A stretch of 64,000 nucleotides of DNA from Porphyrobacter sp. TH134 (GCF_002855495.1 NZ_PKRO01000011.1:1-64000), one strand, 5' to 3'; shown: positions 37,492 through 47,240, numbered from the stretch's first letter. The notes: generated from the sequence alone by a model not told the origin. Translations and numbers: made by a program.

Positions 37492-39885
37492 ATGCTGATG
37501 AACCACGCTGACATCGCCCCGGCCCGCTTCTCGGCGGTGCTTGAAGCCGCTGAAGCAGCCGGCCGCGCCATCCCCCCGGCTTTCCCGCTGGACGCGACTG
37601 TGGCGGTGAACCCCTTCCTCGGCCAAACCGGCGAAGACCTTGCCACCGCCGCCGCCCGGCTGGCCCGTGTTGCCGGTGTGCGCGTGACCCGCAAGGGTGC
37701 AGACTATGTCGCCGCCATCAGAGACGGCCGGATTGGTGCGAGTGATCTGGCACAGGCACTGGCCGCCTCGCCCTCACCGCTAAAGCCCGCAAGTGTCACG
37801 GCCTTGCGCGAAGTCGCAGAAACGCTGGGCGATGGCCCCGCCCCGCGCGCTCTGCCGACGGTTGCCGATCTGGCGGCGCAAGCGACCGGGATTGATTGGC
37901 CCGCGCTGATCGACAAGTGCATCGGCCTGTGGGCGGCCGGGCATTTTGATCGCGGCCAGGCGCTGTGGTCGCCTGCTCCGGGCGCTGACGCCTTCACCGC
38001 CTGGCGCGGCTGGGCGATGCATGACCTCACGCCGGAAATCGCCGGGCTTGAAGGCTTTTGCGCCCACGTCGCCTGCGCCCCGGACACGACCGAGCGGGCG
38101 ATCCTGTCTGCCGCCGAAACGCTTGGGATCAACGACGACGCCGCACCGACCGCGCTCCACCGCCTTGCCATGAGCATGGGCGGCTGGGCACAGCATGCGC
38201 GCTGGCTGTTGTGGCAGGCCGAACTCGTCGGCGATACGGACCGCACTGTCATGGACCTGATAGCGATCCGTCTGATCTGGGACGAGGCGCTGCTGGTGCG
38301 CATCCCGCAAATCGCCGAAAGCTGGGCCGGGACCGTCGCGGAACACGCCGCGCCGATCAGCCCAAGCGCCGATCAGGTGGCGCTGGCGATCCTTCAGGAC
38401 GCCGCCGACCGCGGCCACCAGCGCCGCCTCGCCGCCGCGCTGGAGGGCGCGCAAGACAGCTCAGGCCCGGCGGGCGAACGCCCCTTCCTGCAAGCAGCTT
38501 TCTGTATCGACGTGCGTTCCGAAGTGTTCCGCCGCGCGCTGGAATCGCTCGACACCGGGATTGAAACGATTGGCTTTGCCGGGTTTTTCGGCCTGCCGCT
38601 GGCGCACCACGCTCACGGCTCTGACATTCTCGAAGCGCGGCTGCCTGTGCTGCTGAACCCGGCGATGCACACCACCAGTGCCGGCGACCCTGCCGCGGAT
38701 CAGGCCGACCGCATCGCCGCCCGCGGCCACCGTGCGTGGGGGCGGTTCCGGCAGGCCGCAGTGTCATCTTTTGCCTTTGTCGAGGCGGCAGGGCCGGTTT
38801 ATGCGGCGAAGCTCATCAAGTCTGCGCTCGGCCTTGGCACAGCACCTCAGCCCGAACCCGCCCCCCAAGTCATCGGCGGAATGAGCGCTGAGGCCAAGGC
38901 CGATACCGGCGCGGCGGTGCTCAAGGCCATGAGCCTGACGCGCGGGCACGGCGAGGTCGTGCTGCTACTCGGCCACGGCGGCAACACCACCAACAACCCG
39001 CACGAAAGCGCGTATCATTGCGGCGCCTGCGGGGGTTATACGGGCGAAGTTTCGGCCCGCCTGCTGGCGATCCTGCTGAACGACCCCGAAACCCGCGCCG
39101 GGCTGGCATCACGGGGCGTTGACGTGCCGGAGGGCACGCTGTTTGCGGCCGGCCTGCATGACACCACCACCGATACCATCACGATCTATGACGATGGCCT
39201 GCCGGCCGCCCGCGCCGCCGAACTGGCCAGAGTGCGCCAGCTGCTGGCGCAGGCAGCGGCCATTGCCCGCGCAGAGCGCGCCGTGCGGCTGCCCGGCGCG
39301 CGCGCTGCCACCATCGCGCAGCGTGCGCAGAACTGGGCGGAAATTCGCCCGGAATGGGGCCTCGCCGGGTGTGCCGCCTTCATCGCCGCTCCGCGTAACG
39401 CCACCGCGGGCCGCGATCTTGGCGGGCGGGCCTTCCTGCACTCCTATGACTGGCAGGCGGACGCAGGCTTCGGCACGCTCGAACTGATCATCACCGCGCC
39501 GGTGGTGGTGGCGAGCTGGATCAGCCTGCAATATTACGGTTCGTGCGTCGCGCCCGAGATGTTCGGGGGCGGCAACAAGCTGATCCACAATGTGGTCGGC
39601 GGGATCGGGGTGATCGAGGGCAATGGCGGTAAGCTGCGGGCCGGCCTGCCCTGGCAGGCAGTGCACGACGGCGAAACTTTCGCCCACGAACCGCTGCGTC
39701 TGTCCGTGATGATCGAAGCCCCGCGCGAGGAAATGCTCAAGGTGCTGGAAAAGCACCCCGGCGTGCGCGCCTTGTTCGACAATGGCTGGCTGCATCTGTT
39801 CGCACTGAAAGATGGCAAGGTCGATGCGCGCTACCTTCCGGGCCTCGCATGGTCCGATCAGCAACCGGAAACGCTGGCTGCCTGA
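37492..39885 (+). CDS. dabA: DabA-like zinc protein of a DAB inorganic-carbon system (UPF0753/DUF2309)
   Basis: A 797-residue soluble protein of the DabA (UPF0753) family, which resembles a beta-carbonic anhydrase tied to DabB. Zinc-site residues characterised in Halothiobacillus DabA have clear counterparts: Cys338 and Asp340 in FCIDVRSE, His495 in GHGGNTTNNPHES and Cys510 in HCGACGG, with the same 15-residue His-Cys spacing. The Arg of VRSE is also kept. The start follows a GGAGA site. With DabB it is proposed to hydrate CO2 vectorially to bicarbonate. No RuBisCO or carboxysome gene is in the window, so in this organism it may serve anaplerotic carboxylation at air-level CO2. Confidence 0.9.
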   Translation: MLMNHADIAPARFSAVLEAAEAAGRAIPPAFPLDATVAVNPFLGQTGEDLATAAARLARVAGVRVTRKGADYVAAIRDGRIGASDLAQALAASPSPLKPASVTALREVAETLGDGPAPRALPTVADLAAQATGIDWPALIDKCIGLWAAGHFDRGQALWSPAPGADAFTAWRGWAMHDLTPEIAGLEGFCAHVACAPDTTERAILSAAETLGINDDAAPTALHRLAMSMGGWAQHARWLLWQAELVGDTDRTVMDLIAIRLIWDEALLVRIPQIAESWAGTVAEHAAPISPSADQVALAILQDAADRGHQRRLAAALEGAQDSSGPAGERPFLQAAFCIDVRSEVFRRALESLDTGIETIGFAGFFGLPLAHHAHGSDILEARLPVLLNPAMHTTSAGDPAADQADRIAARGHRAWGRFRQAAVSSFAFVEAAGPVYAAKLIKSALGLGTAPQPEPAPQVIGGMSAEAKADTGAAVLKAMSLTRGHGEVVLLLGHGGNTTNNPHESAYHCGACGGYTGEVSARLLAILLNDPETRAGLASRGVDVPEGTLFAAGLHDTTTDTITIYDDGLPAARAAELARVRQLLAQAAAIARAERAVRLPGARAATIAQRAQNWAEIRPEWGLAGCAAFIAAPRNATAGRDLGGRAFLHSYDWQADAGFGTLELIITAPVVVASWISLQYYGSCVAPEMFGGGNKLIHNVVGGIGVIEGNGGKLRAGLPWQAVHDGETFAHEPLRLSVMIEAPREEMLKVLEKHPGVRALFDNGWLHLFALKDGKVDARYLPGLAWSDQQPETLAA

Positions 39886-40113
39886 TCGGCGCAGGCCCGA
39901 GAAACAGGGAGGCGCCTGCCCAACCCTGTTTGTTATAGCGCGGGGCACACGTGGCAACCGGCGATTGCCTGTCCTTGCGGCTCATGCCACACCGCTGCAA
40001 ACACGCGCATTCAAGAGGATCAAGCAGCGGTTCGGCGGGGTGCGGCTTTTGCGGGCATGATGTGGATCTCCCCACGCACGCCTTGGCCATTGCGACGGGT
40101 GGAGGAGACGGAG

Positions 40114-41502
40114 ATGCGATCTGCGGCAGTGACGCGAGGCGCGGGTTGGGCGGCGGTTTTTCTGGCTGCCGGGCTGGCCGCAGGCGTCGCTGCGCAAGAG
40201 CCGGACATGGCGCTCAGCTATGCCGAGGCGCAGGCGCGGTTTCTTGACCGGTCAGACGCGATTGATGCCGCCGATGCTGCCGTGCGGGCGGCCGAAGCGC
40301 GGCGCGATGCCACCCGCACACTTGGCCGGCCCGAGGTTGAGGTTGAGGCGCAGGTGCTCGATTTTCAGAAGACGCTGTTCTTGCCGCTGGGGTCGCTTGA
40401 ACCGGTGGCCAACGCCTTTGGTATCGCAGACCCGCTGCGCTTTCGCATTCGCCGCTTTGTCTCACGGCCCATCGTAACAGCCACAGTGCCGATTTATGCC
40501 GGCGGACAGATGGCCGCGGCACGGGCCGGCGCAGCCAGCCGCGTAGCGATCGAGGAAGCCAGCCGCGAGGAGGCATCGGAGCAGGGGCTGGCGCAGCTCG
40601 CCCGCACCTATTTCGGGCGGCAATTGGCAGCGCAAGCGCTCACGATCAGGCAAGCGGTCGTTGCCGGTATCAGCGATCACGTGGCCGACGCGCGCGCCTT
40701 GGAGCGCGAACAGCAGATTGCACCCGCCCAGCGGCTTCAGGCTGAAGCGCAGCTTGAGCAAGCCCAACGCGAGGCCGAGAAAGCCGCCGCCGATCTCGCT
40801 GCAGCGGATATTGCGCTGGAAGGGCTGCTGCGCGCGCCGCTGCCGATTGAGCCCACCACCCCGCTTGCCGTCAGTGCGCAGCCGCTGCCGCCGCGCGATA
40901 CCTTTATCGCCTCGGCCTTTGACCATCATCCCGGCCTCAACCGCCTTGAAGCCAATGTCAGGCTGGCAGGCGCGGGCGTCACCGCCGAACAGGCGCAGCT
41001 GCGGCCTACGGTGTATGGACTGGCGCAGTATAATCTGGACCGGCAGGACACCTTGGTGACCGATCCCGATTTCATCTTCGGCATCGGGGTCAAATACAAG
41101 CTCGCCTCAGGCATGGGCCGCCGAGCCGGCGTCGCCGCAGCACGTTCGACCGAAGCGCAGGCCGAAGCGGGCGTGCGCGAGGCGCTGGTGCAGATCGAAA
41201 CGGGGGTGAAGATCGCTCATGCGCAGGCGCTCTCGACCCGCAAGCGGCATGACCTGTACGGCCAGACCATTGCGGCCGCCGATGAAGCGCGGCGGGTCGC
41301 ACGCCTTTCCTTCCGCGAACTCCAGGGTACCAGCCGCGATGTCACCGACGCGGAACTCGCCGCCGGGCGTGTGCGGGTCGAACAAGCGCAGGCCGCCTAC
41401 GAATATTTGGAGGCGCTGATATCACTGCTAGAAATCAGTGGGCAGATGGATCGCCTGCCAGAATTCCTTTCATCTTCAAACCAAGGCACGGGTAGCCAAT
41501 GA
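40114..41502 (+). CDS. TolC-family outer membrane efflux protein
   Basis: A 462-residue outer-membrane channel protein: signal peptide (AGWAAVFLAAGLAAGVAAQ), then two long repeats rich in alpha-helix and coiled coil (for example QRLQAEAQLEQAQREAEKAAADLAAADIAL), as in TolC trimers. The start at 40114 follows GGTGGAGGAGACGGAG; the 19 upstream codons are not signal-like. First gene of a four-gene exporter unit; its stop overlaps the HlyD gene (ATGA). Confidence 0.88.
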   Translation: MRSAAVTRGAGWAAVFLAAGLAAGVAAQEPDMALSYAEAQARFLDRSDAIDAADAAVRAAEARRDATRTLGRPEVEVEAQVLDFQKTLFLPLGSLEPVANAFGIADPLRFRIRRFVSRPIVTATVPIYAGGQMAAARAGAASRVAIEEASREEASEQGLAQLARTYFGRQLAAQALTIRQAVVAGISDHVADARALEREQQIAPAQRLQAEAQLEQAQREAEKAAADLAAADIALEGLLRAPLPIEPTTPLAVSAQPLPPRDTFIASAFDHHPGLNRLEANVRLAGAGVTAEQAQLRPTVYGLAQYNLDRQDTLVTDPDFIFGIGVKYKLASGMGRRAGVAAARSTEAQAEAGVREALVQIETGVKIAHAQALSTRKRHDLYGQTIAAADEARRVARLSFRELQGTSRDVTDAELAAGRVRVEQAQAAYEYLEALISLLEISGQMDRLPEFLSSSNQGTGSQ

Positions 41503-42515
41503 CCACAAGCGAAGCAGATTTGGCACAGTCTGGTAGCATGCAGCGCAAACTGTCAGCCACCGTGCTGGTGGTGCTGACCGTGGCGGTGGTGGGCCTGGGC
41601 CTGTGGCTGGCTTGGAGCCCGCAGGCCGGACAAGTCCAGGGCATTGTCGATGCACGCGAATACCGGGTTGCCAGCAAGGTGACCGGGCGGCTGGCGCAGG
41701 TGCTGGTCGCCGAGGGCGACACGGTCAAAGCCGGGCAGCTTCTCGCCCGCATCGATAGCCCTGAGGTCTCCGCCAAAGAGGCGCAGGCCAATGCCGCCGT
41801 CGATGCCGCGCAATCGCAGGCCGACAAGGCGGAAACCGGCGCGCGGCGGACCGACATTTCGGCCGCAGAGGCGCAGTGGCGGCGGGCGTCAGCCGCGTCC
41901 GATCTGGCCCGGGTCACGTTCGAGCGGGTCAACCGGCTCGCCAATGAAGGCGTGGTTGCGGGGCAAAAGCGTGATGAGGCGCGCACGAACATGATCGCCG
42001 CCCAGCAGGCGGAACGCGCGGCCCGGTCGCAATATGATGCGGCACTGTCCGGCGTGCGGGTCGAGGATCGCCGTGCCGCTGCCGCTCAGGCTGCGCAAGC
42101 ACGCGGCGCTGCTGCCGAAGTCGCCGCAGCCCGGTCCGAAACCCAGATTATCGCCCCTGCCAAGGGCGAGGTCGGTCGGCGGCTCGCCCAGCCAGGCGAA
42201 ATCGTCAGCGCCGGCTATCCGGTCATGCTGCTGACCGAGGTGCAGGCGCCGTGGGTGACAGTGACCTTGCGCGAAGACCAGCTGCAAGGCGTAAAGGTCG
42301 GCAGCCAGCTTACCGGAAACATTCCTGCACTCGGTGTGCAAAGCGCGACCTTCAAGGTCAGCTTCATTGCGCCGGCAGGCGATTACGCCACCTGGCGCGC
42401 CACCCGGCAATCGGAGGGCTTTGATGTCAAAGGCTTTGAAGTGCGGCTGGTGCCGGTAAAGCCGATTGCGGGCCTGCGACCGGGAATGTCGGTGCTGTTC
42501 GCTTGGCCGCAATGA
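41499..42515 (+). CDS. HlyD-family membrane fusion protein
   Basis: Periplasmic adaptor linking inner-membrane transporter to TolC. The 338-residue protein has one N-terminal membrane anchor (VLVVLTVAVVGLGLWLAW), a split lipoyl domain (VASKVTGRLAQVLVAEGDTVKAGQLLARID ... IIAPAKGEVGRRLAQPGE), a helical hairpin between about 85 and 210, and a C-terminal beta-barrel part. Closest in layout to YhiI/YbhG-type adaptors that work with ABC-2 permeases. Overlaps both neighbours by four bases. Confidence 0.88.
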   Translation: MTTSEADLAQSGSMQRKLSATVLVVLTVAVVGLGLWLAWSPQAGQVQGIVDAREYRVASKVTGRLAQVLVAEGDTVKAGQLLARIDSPEVSAKEAQANAAVDAAQSQADKAETGARRTDISAAEAQWRRASAASDLARVTFERVNRLANEGVVAGQKRDEARTNMIAAQQAERAARSQYDAALSGVRVEDRRAAAAQAAQARGAAAEVAAARSETQIIAPAKGEVGRRLAQPGEIVSAGYPVMLLTEVQAPWVTVTLREDQLQGVKVGSQLTGNIPALGVQSATFKVSFIAPAGDYATWRATRQSEGFDVKGFEVRLVPVKPIAGLRPGMSVLFAWPQ

Positions 42516-43663
42516 CCGAGCGGACCGGGTTTCGGGCAAGCTTTGCGCGCGAATGCCGGTTTATTGCGCGCAGCCCATGGGATCTGGCTGTGGTGACGTG
42601 GATCCCGTTGCTGCTGTGCGGCATGATTGCATGGCAATTATCGGGCGGGGTCATCCGCGAATTGCCCGTGTTGCTGGTAGCGCAGGATGAGAGCGCGATC
42701 AGCCGCGATCTGGCGATCAGGATTGAAGCCGCCCCCGGCCTGAGGCTTGCAGGCACCGTGCCCGATCTTGCCTCCGCCCAGCAACTGATCCGTTCGCACC
42801 GGGCGCACGCGGCGCTGCTGGTGCCCCGCGAGACCGCCGAGCGCACGTTGCAAGGACAGGCCCCGGTTACCCTCTATTTCAACGCCAGTTACCCCGCTGC
42901 CGCCGCGGCAATACAGCGCGAGTTTGGCGCTGTGATTGATGCAGCCAACGCGCGGCAGGCAACCGATCGGATTGCGCCAGTCCTCCCGCAAGGCAGTGTC
43001 CGCCCTGCACCGGTGCGCGCGGTTATAGCAATCGCCTGGAATGCACCTGCCAGCCAGGAATTTCAGCTCGTCAGCCTGCTGCATCCCGCGCTGCTGCATC
43101 TGATTTTCATGCTGGCGGTCGTTTCGGCCTTCGGGCGCGAATTGCGCGACGGTTCGATTGGCCCTTGGGCGCCCAATCTCGCCGGGCTGGCAGGCAAGGC
43201 TGCGCCCTATCTCGCCGTGTTCACAGGCTGGGCCATGCTTGCGATCTTCTGGCTTGCCGGCGTGCGCGGTTGGCATTTTGCCGGTTCACCGCTCGTGCTG
43301 CTGACCGGCTATGCGATGATGTATCTGGCCTATCTCGGGGTCACGTTGCTGATGGTGGGCGGCACGCGAACGCTCAGCCAGTCGCTGTCGATGACCGGAC
43401 TTTATGCAGGGGCTTCCTTCGCCTTTGCCGGGGCAATCTTCCCGCTGGAGCAGGCCAGCGCATTTGCGAGGATCTGGGGCAATGCCCTACCCTACACCCA
43501 TTTCGCGCGGTTGCTGGCGCGCACGTGGGTAGCCCCGGGGAGCGGCACCGCGCTGGCAGGGCCGATATTGGCGATGCTGGCGATTGCGCTGGTAACGGCT
43601 ATTCCTGGCACATTGCTCTATCTGCGGGCCGCGCGCGATCCCGGCAGTTGGGGACGGCGCTGA
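42512..43663 (+). CDS. ABC-2 type permease (first of two)
   Basis: A 383-residue membrane protein of the YhhJ/YbhR type: one N-terminal helix (AVVTWIPLLLCGMIAWQL), a large periplasmic domain (about 45-185) and a C-terminal block of five helices. In that block ALPYTHFARLLARTWV is typical of ABC-2 permeases. The start overlaps the HlyD stop (ATGA). With its partner it should form a heterodimeric exporter, but no nucleotide-binding subunit is encoded in the unit. Confidence 0.85.
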   Translation: MTERTGFRASFARECRFIARSPWDLAVVTWIPLLLCGMIAWQLSGGVIRELPVLLVAQDESAISRDLAIRIEAAPGLRLAGTVPDLASAQQLIRSHRAHAALLVPRETAERTLQGQAPVTLYFNASYPAAAAAIQREFGAVIDAANARQATDRIAPVLPQGSVRPAPVRAVIAIAWNAPASQEFQLVSLLHPALLHLIFMLAVVSAFGRELRDGSIGPWAPNLAGLAGKAAPYLAVFTGWAMLAIFWLAGVRGWHFAGSPLVLLTGYAMMYLAYLGVTLLMVGGTRTLSQSLSMTGLYAGASFAFAGAIFPLEQASAFARIWGNALPYTHFARLLARTWVAPGSGTALAGPILAMLAIALVTAIPGTLLYLRAARDPGSWGRR

Positions 43664-44781
43664 TGTGGGCTGCGTTCCAGGCTCTGTTTGCAGCGATCAG
43701 AGCAGACCGGGCGGCGGCCTTGTTGTTGCTGATGTCGCCGGTGATTTACGCCGGTTTCTACCCCAGCGCCTACACCGATGAGGTTGTCAGCCGGGCGCCG
43801 GTCGTTGTGGTCGATCACGATCGCACCGCTGCCAGCCGCAACCTCATCATCAAGGTCAGCGGTGCCCAGCAAGCCGAGATTGTCGCGTACCTGCCCGCCG
43901 CAGCCGAGGCCGAAAACTGGATGGCCGATGGCCGGGCGGTGGCAGCGCTGATCATTCCCCGCGGATTTGGCGAAGAAATTGCGCGCGGCACCGCCGGAAC
44001 AGTGCTGCTGACCGGGCATGGGGGCTATCTCCTGCGCGCATCCAGCGCTCTTGGCGGGATCGGTGTAGCGCTCGGCCAGACAGGCCGGGACGCGGCGCGA
44101 GAACAGGCGCGTGCGGCCGGCCCGCCAGCGCCGCCTGCTTTGATGCTGATACCACGGCCGCTGTTCAACACCCGGGAAGGATATGGCGCGGCAGTGTTTC
44201 CGGGCGTCGCCTTTGTGATCATTCACCAAAGCCTGCTGCTGGGTCTGGCGCTGCTGGCCGGGACAGCCCGCGAGCAGATGGGGCGAGGCCTGCGGCTAAC
44301 CGGAGCGCAATTGGCAGGCATTGCGCTCGCCGCGGGTGTCATCGGAATGCTTGAAGTGGGCTGGTTCGTCGGCATGGTGTTTTGGTGGCATGATTACCCC
44401 CGTGCCGCAGCGCCGCTGCTTGACGTTGTTATGGGAGCGATATTGTTTGTGGCTGCCACCGTGGCCGCAGCGCTGGCCTTGGCGAGCCTTTTCAAGACGC
44501 GCGAACGCCCGCTCCAACTGCTGCTGGCGGTTTCACTGCCGCTGTTCTTCTTGGCCGGCCTGTCGTGGCCAGCCGAAGCAACGCCGACCTTGTTGGTTAT
44601 CGCTGCGCGTTTGTTTCCCACATCATCGGGGTTGGAAATGATGGTGGGCCTCAATCAGATGGGCGGTTCGCTGAAAGATTACTGGCCTGCCGCGCTCAAC
44701 CTTGGCTTGCTTACGCTGCTGTTTGGGACCGTTGCCACCTGGCGATGGGTGTCTGGCAAGGACGTGCCCCCGGCGAGCTGA
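43663..44781 (+). CDS. ABC-2 type permease (second of two)
   Basis: A 372-residue paralogue of the preceding gene with the same layout: one N-terminal helix (AALLLLMSPVIYAGFY), a periplasmic domain, then about five helices, with LFFLAGLSWPAEATP and RLFPTSSGLEMM near the end matching the equivalent ABC-2 segment. It starts at the ATG at 43663, one base inside the stop of the previous gene (TGATG). Last gene of the exporter unit; the gene beyond is on the other strand. Confidence 0.85.
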   Translation: MWAAFQALFAAIRADRAAALLLLMSPVIYAGFYPSAYTDEVVSRAPVVVVDHDRTAASRNLIIKVSGAQQAEIVAYLPAAAEAENWMADGRAVAALIIPRGFGEEIARGTAGTVLLTGHGGYLLRASSALGGIGVALGQTGRDAAREQARAAGPPAPPALMLIPRPLFNTREGYGAAVFPGVAFVIIHQSLLLGLALLAGTAREQMGRGLRLTGAQLAGIALAAGVIGMLEVGWFVGMVFWWHDYPRAAAPLLDVVMGAILFVAATVAAALALASLFKTRERPLQLLLAVSLPLFFLAGLSWPAEATPTLLVIAARLFPTSSGLEMMVGLNQMGGSLKDYWPAALNLGLLTLLFGTVATWRWVSGKDVPPAS

Positions 44782-44840
44782 TTGGCCCGCACCGCGTTAA
44801 CCGTTCGGGACGGTCGGCCCGTGGGCCATGTGAGCCAATC

Positions 44841-45509
44841 TCACAAACGCTCGCCCCTGCTGTCCAGCAGATCCATCTTGTAGGAGCAGCCGAACAGGGT
44901 TTTGCCCGGATGGCTGCTGACATTGGAAAGGTTCCGCGAGATTACCGTGCGCTGGCGCCAATTGTCCTCCCCGAACGGCGGCCCGATTTCGTCCACCAGA
45001 ACAGTCTGACCCAGAAATTTTCGCAGCACCGGTGCGGGCTTGTTGTGAGATTCCTGCGGGCTGGTGCCATCTGCTGATTGTTCGCCCGTCGCGGCCTGCA
45101 TCTCGCGGACGAGCGCTGCGATCAACGGGTCGGTGCCGATCTGATTTTCAACCCCGACCTGCCCCGCAATGGCGTTAGGGTCTTCAAGATCAAGCACGGC
45201 CATGATCCCCGTGGAAGTGAAGGCAATGTGATCGGTCGTCCAATTGTCTGTGACGAAAATCTCGCTGGGTAGTCTGAATTCGAGCAGAAATGGGTTATCG
45301 CTGTCGATCTTCTTCCAGCCCCGCTGCCTGGAGATCTCGTCGTTCGTGCCAATCGACAGAGCGAAGCTGTTGTAGGTTGGCGCATCGAGGTAGCAGTTGA
45401 TCGCATCGGAAACATCGACCGTCGCTGGATCAAAACTTTCTTCTCCAATGCCGCCCTCAGACGCTGCAACCACCAGAACTGCGGCGAGCAACAAAGGCAT
45501 CATGCTCAT
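44841..45509 (-). CDS. Hypothetical secreted protein
   Basis: A 222-residue protein I do not recognise. It has an N-terminal hydrophobic leader (MSMMPLLLAAVLVVAAS) consistent with a signal peptide, then an acidic soluble region with two cysteines far apart (NCYLDAP; FGCSYKMD), which could form a disulfide. The start at 45509 follows a strong GGGGGGAG ribosome binding site. It lies between the exporter and the galactose genes; the 161-base gap to the symporter makes it a separate unit. Confidence 0.65.
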   Translation of the reverse strand: MSMMPLLLAAVLVVAASEGGIGEESFDPATVDVSDAINCYLDAPTYNSFALSIGTNDEISRQRGWKKIDSDNPFLLEFRLPSEIFVTDNWTTDHIAFTSTGIMAVLDLEDPNAIAGQVGVENQIGTDPLIAALVREMQAATGEQSADGTSPQESHNKPAPVLRKFLGQTVLVDEIGPPFGEDNWRQRTVISRNLSNVSSHPGKTLFGCSYKMDLLDSRGERL

Positions 45510-45670
45510 GTCGTCTCCCCCCAACACCATCTTCGGCTGGTTCGAAAAACCATCGGTTCAACACAATCGGATGATCTGAACAGCGGATCGGCCTGCACCC
45601 GCTCGCCCTCCGATGGTTACCCATAGGCCTGCGCCTTTGCCCACTCAATATCAGCAGGACGGTTATCACT

Positions 45671-47194
45671 TCAGCGCGCGTGAACCGTGCCCCGCCGCCC
45701 CTTTGCCCCCGGCCCAATGTAACGGGCCTGATTGCCGAACAGCAGCCGATTTGCGCCCAGTCCCACCATCACCGAACTGACGAGTACGATCAGCATCACG
45801 TCGATATAGTGCAGCCCGCCCAGCCCGATGTGCTGGTAGAAGGTTTCGCCAGGGTAGAACACGCCGGGCACGTACAGCACAAAGCTGTGCAGCGCATAGA
45901 CGCTCACACCATAGAGCAGACCGATAACCGCTGCGCGCGCATCGACATTTGCGAACAGCAACCCGGTGATGAAGGCGGATAGCACCGGCATCGACGACAG
46001 GCCATTGAGTTCCTGCAACAGATTGATGATGCTGCTGGCGTTCTCGAACGCCTGAATCATGATGATCGACGAAACGGTGAATGCCGCCGATGCCAATGCC
46101 GACAACTTCCAGAAATTGTCGATTTTGCGCACGAACTTGTCATGGAAATCCAGCGCATAGAGCGCGACTGAACTGTTGAGAATTGCGCTGGTGTGCGCAA
46201 TCACCGCAGCCGCCATCAGGGCTGCAAACATGCCTGACATCCAGCCCGGCAAGACATGGGCAACCACGCGCCCGTAGGTGGCATCGCCCATGGGGCCGAA
46301 CAGCTTGTAGCCGACCACGCCCGGGATCACCACGATCGCAGGGATCACAGCCACGCGCAGCACGGCGGCCGCCATCACGCCCTTCTGCGCCTCGCGCACG
46401 GTGGGCGCGGTCATCGCCTTTTGCGTAATGTTCTGATTGGTCGACCAGTAAAAGATCTGGATGAACAGCATGCCGGTGAACAGCGTGTGGAACGGAATGG
46501 GCGACTGCGCCGACCCGATCATGGAGACACGCTCGGGCGGAACGCCGCTGACCAGGTCGAAATCGACCGCGTACAGCGCGAGCACGACGACCAGCAACGC
46601 AATCGCCAGCACGCCGATGCCGGAAAAGGTGTCCATCACCGCCACCGCCTTCAGCCCGCCGGTAATGGCATAGATCGCAGCGATCACCGCCATCGGCACG
46701 GCGAACCACAGCAGCGGCCAGTCCACCCCGAACATCGATTTCAGAAACAGGCTGCCTGAATAGAGCGCCGCGGGCAGATAGATCAGGATATTCCCGAGCA
46801 GGAAGATCGCGGAAATCACCGTCCGAACGCTGCCACCCTGGTAACGCCGCTCAAGCAGTTCGGTGACCGTGGTGCACTTTTCGCGGTAGTAGATGGGCAC
46901 GAACACAAAGGCGAGGATCATCAGCCCGACAAAGCCCGCCAGTTCCCACCACGCAAGCAGCAGCATCTGGTTGCCGTTCATCCCGACGAGCTGTTCGGTC
47001 GACAGGTTTGTTAGCGTGATCGAGCCGGCAACATAGATCCACGTCAGCGACCCGTTAGCGAGAAACACTTCCCTGCCAGAGCCGGAATGGGGCGCGGCCG
47101 GTCCGCGCACCTTCAGCCATGTTGCAACCGCGATCAGCACCGTAATGCCGATAAAGACGGCAATCTGGCTTGAACCGATGATCTGCTGAGACAT
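45671..47194 (-). CDS. SLC5-family sodium:solute symporter (SGLT-like)
   Basis: Sodium-coupled sugar transporter of the inner membrane. The 507-residue protein has about 14 helices and the SSS-family stretches NLSTEQLVGMNGNQ, AWWELAGFVGLMILAFVF, VFVPIYYREKCTTVTELLERRY, ITGGLKAVAVMD and SALASAAFTV. The start at 47194 was chosen because the first helix follows; the upstream 60 codons are not membrane-like. It lies 46 bases after the KDPGal aldolase gene, in the same unit as galactonate catabolism, so galactose or a related sugar (or galactonate) is the likely solute. Confidence 0.85.
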   Translation of the reverse strand: MSQQIIGSSQIAVFIGITVLIAVATWLKVRGPAAPHSGSGREVFLANGSLTWIYVAGSITLTNLSTEQLVGMNGNQMLLLAWWELAGFVGLMILAFVFVPIYYREKCTTVTELLERRYQGGSVRTVISAIFLLGNILIYLPAALYSGSLFLKSMFGVDWPLLWFAVPMAVIAAIYAITGGLKAVAVMDTFSGIGVLAIALLVVVLALYAVDFDLVSGVPPERVSMIGSAQSPIPFHTLFTGMLFIQIFYWSTNQNITQKAMTAPTVREAQKGVMAAAVLRVAVIPAIVVIPGVVGYKLFGPMGDATYGRVVAHVLPGWMSGMFAALMAAAVIAHTSAILNSSVALYALDFHDKFVRKIDNFWKLSALASAAFTVSSIIMIQAFENASSIINLLQELNGLSSMPVLSAFITGLLFANVDARAAVIGLLYGVSVYALHSFVLYVPGVFYPGETFYQHIGLGGLHYIDVMLIVLVSSVMVGLGANRLLFGNQARYIGPGAKGRRGTVHAR

Positions 47195-47240
47195 GCGCTG
47201 TGGTCCTATCGAATGCGTACTGGGGCGGACTGGCGCAGGC

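Noticed and set aside
35641..37626. Long open frame (661 codons) on the minus strand opposite dabB
   Set aside because: No membrane or domain pattern and typical antisense composition; dabB motifs are on the plus strand.
43165..43662. Upstream extension of the second ABC-2 permease frame
   Set aside because: Lies inside the first permease gene and is not membrane-like; the ATG at 43663 overlaps the previous stop and fits the family.
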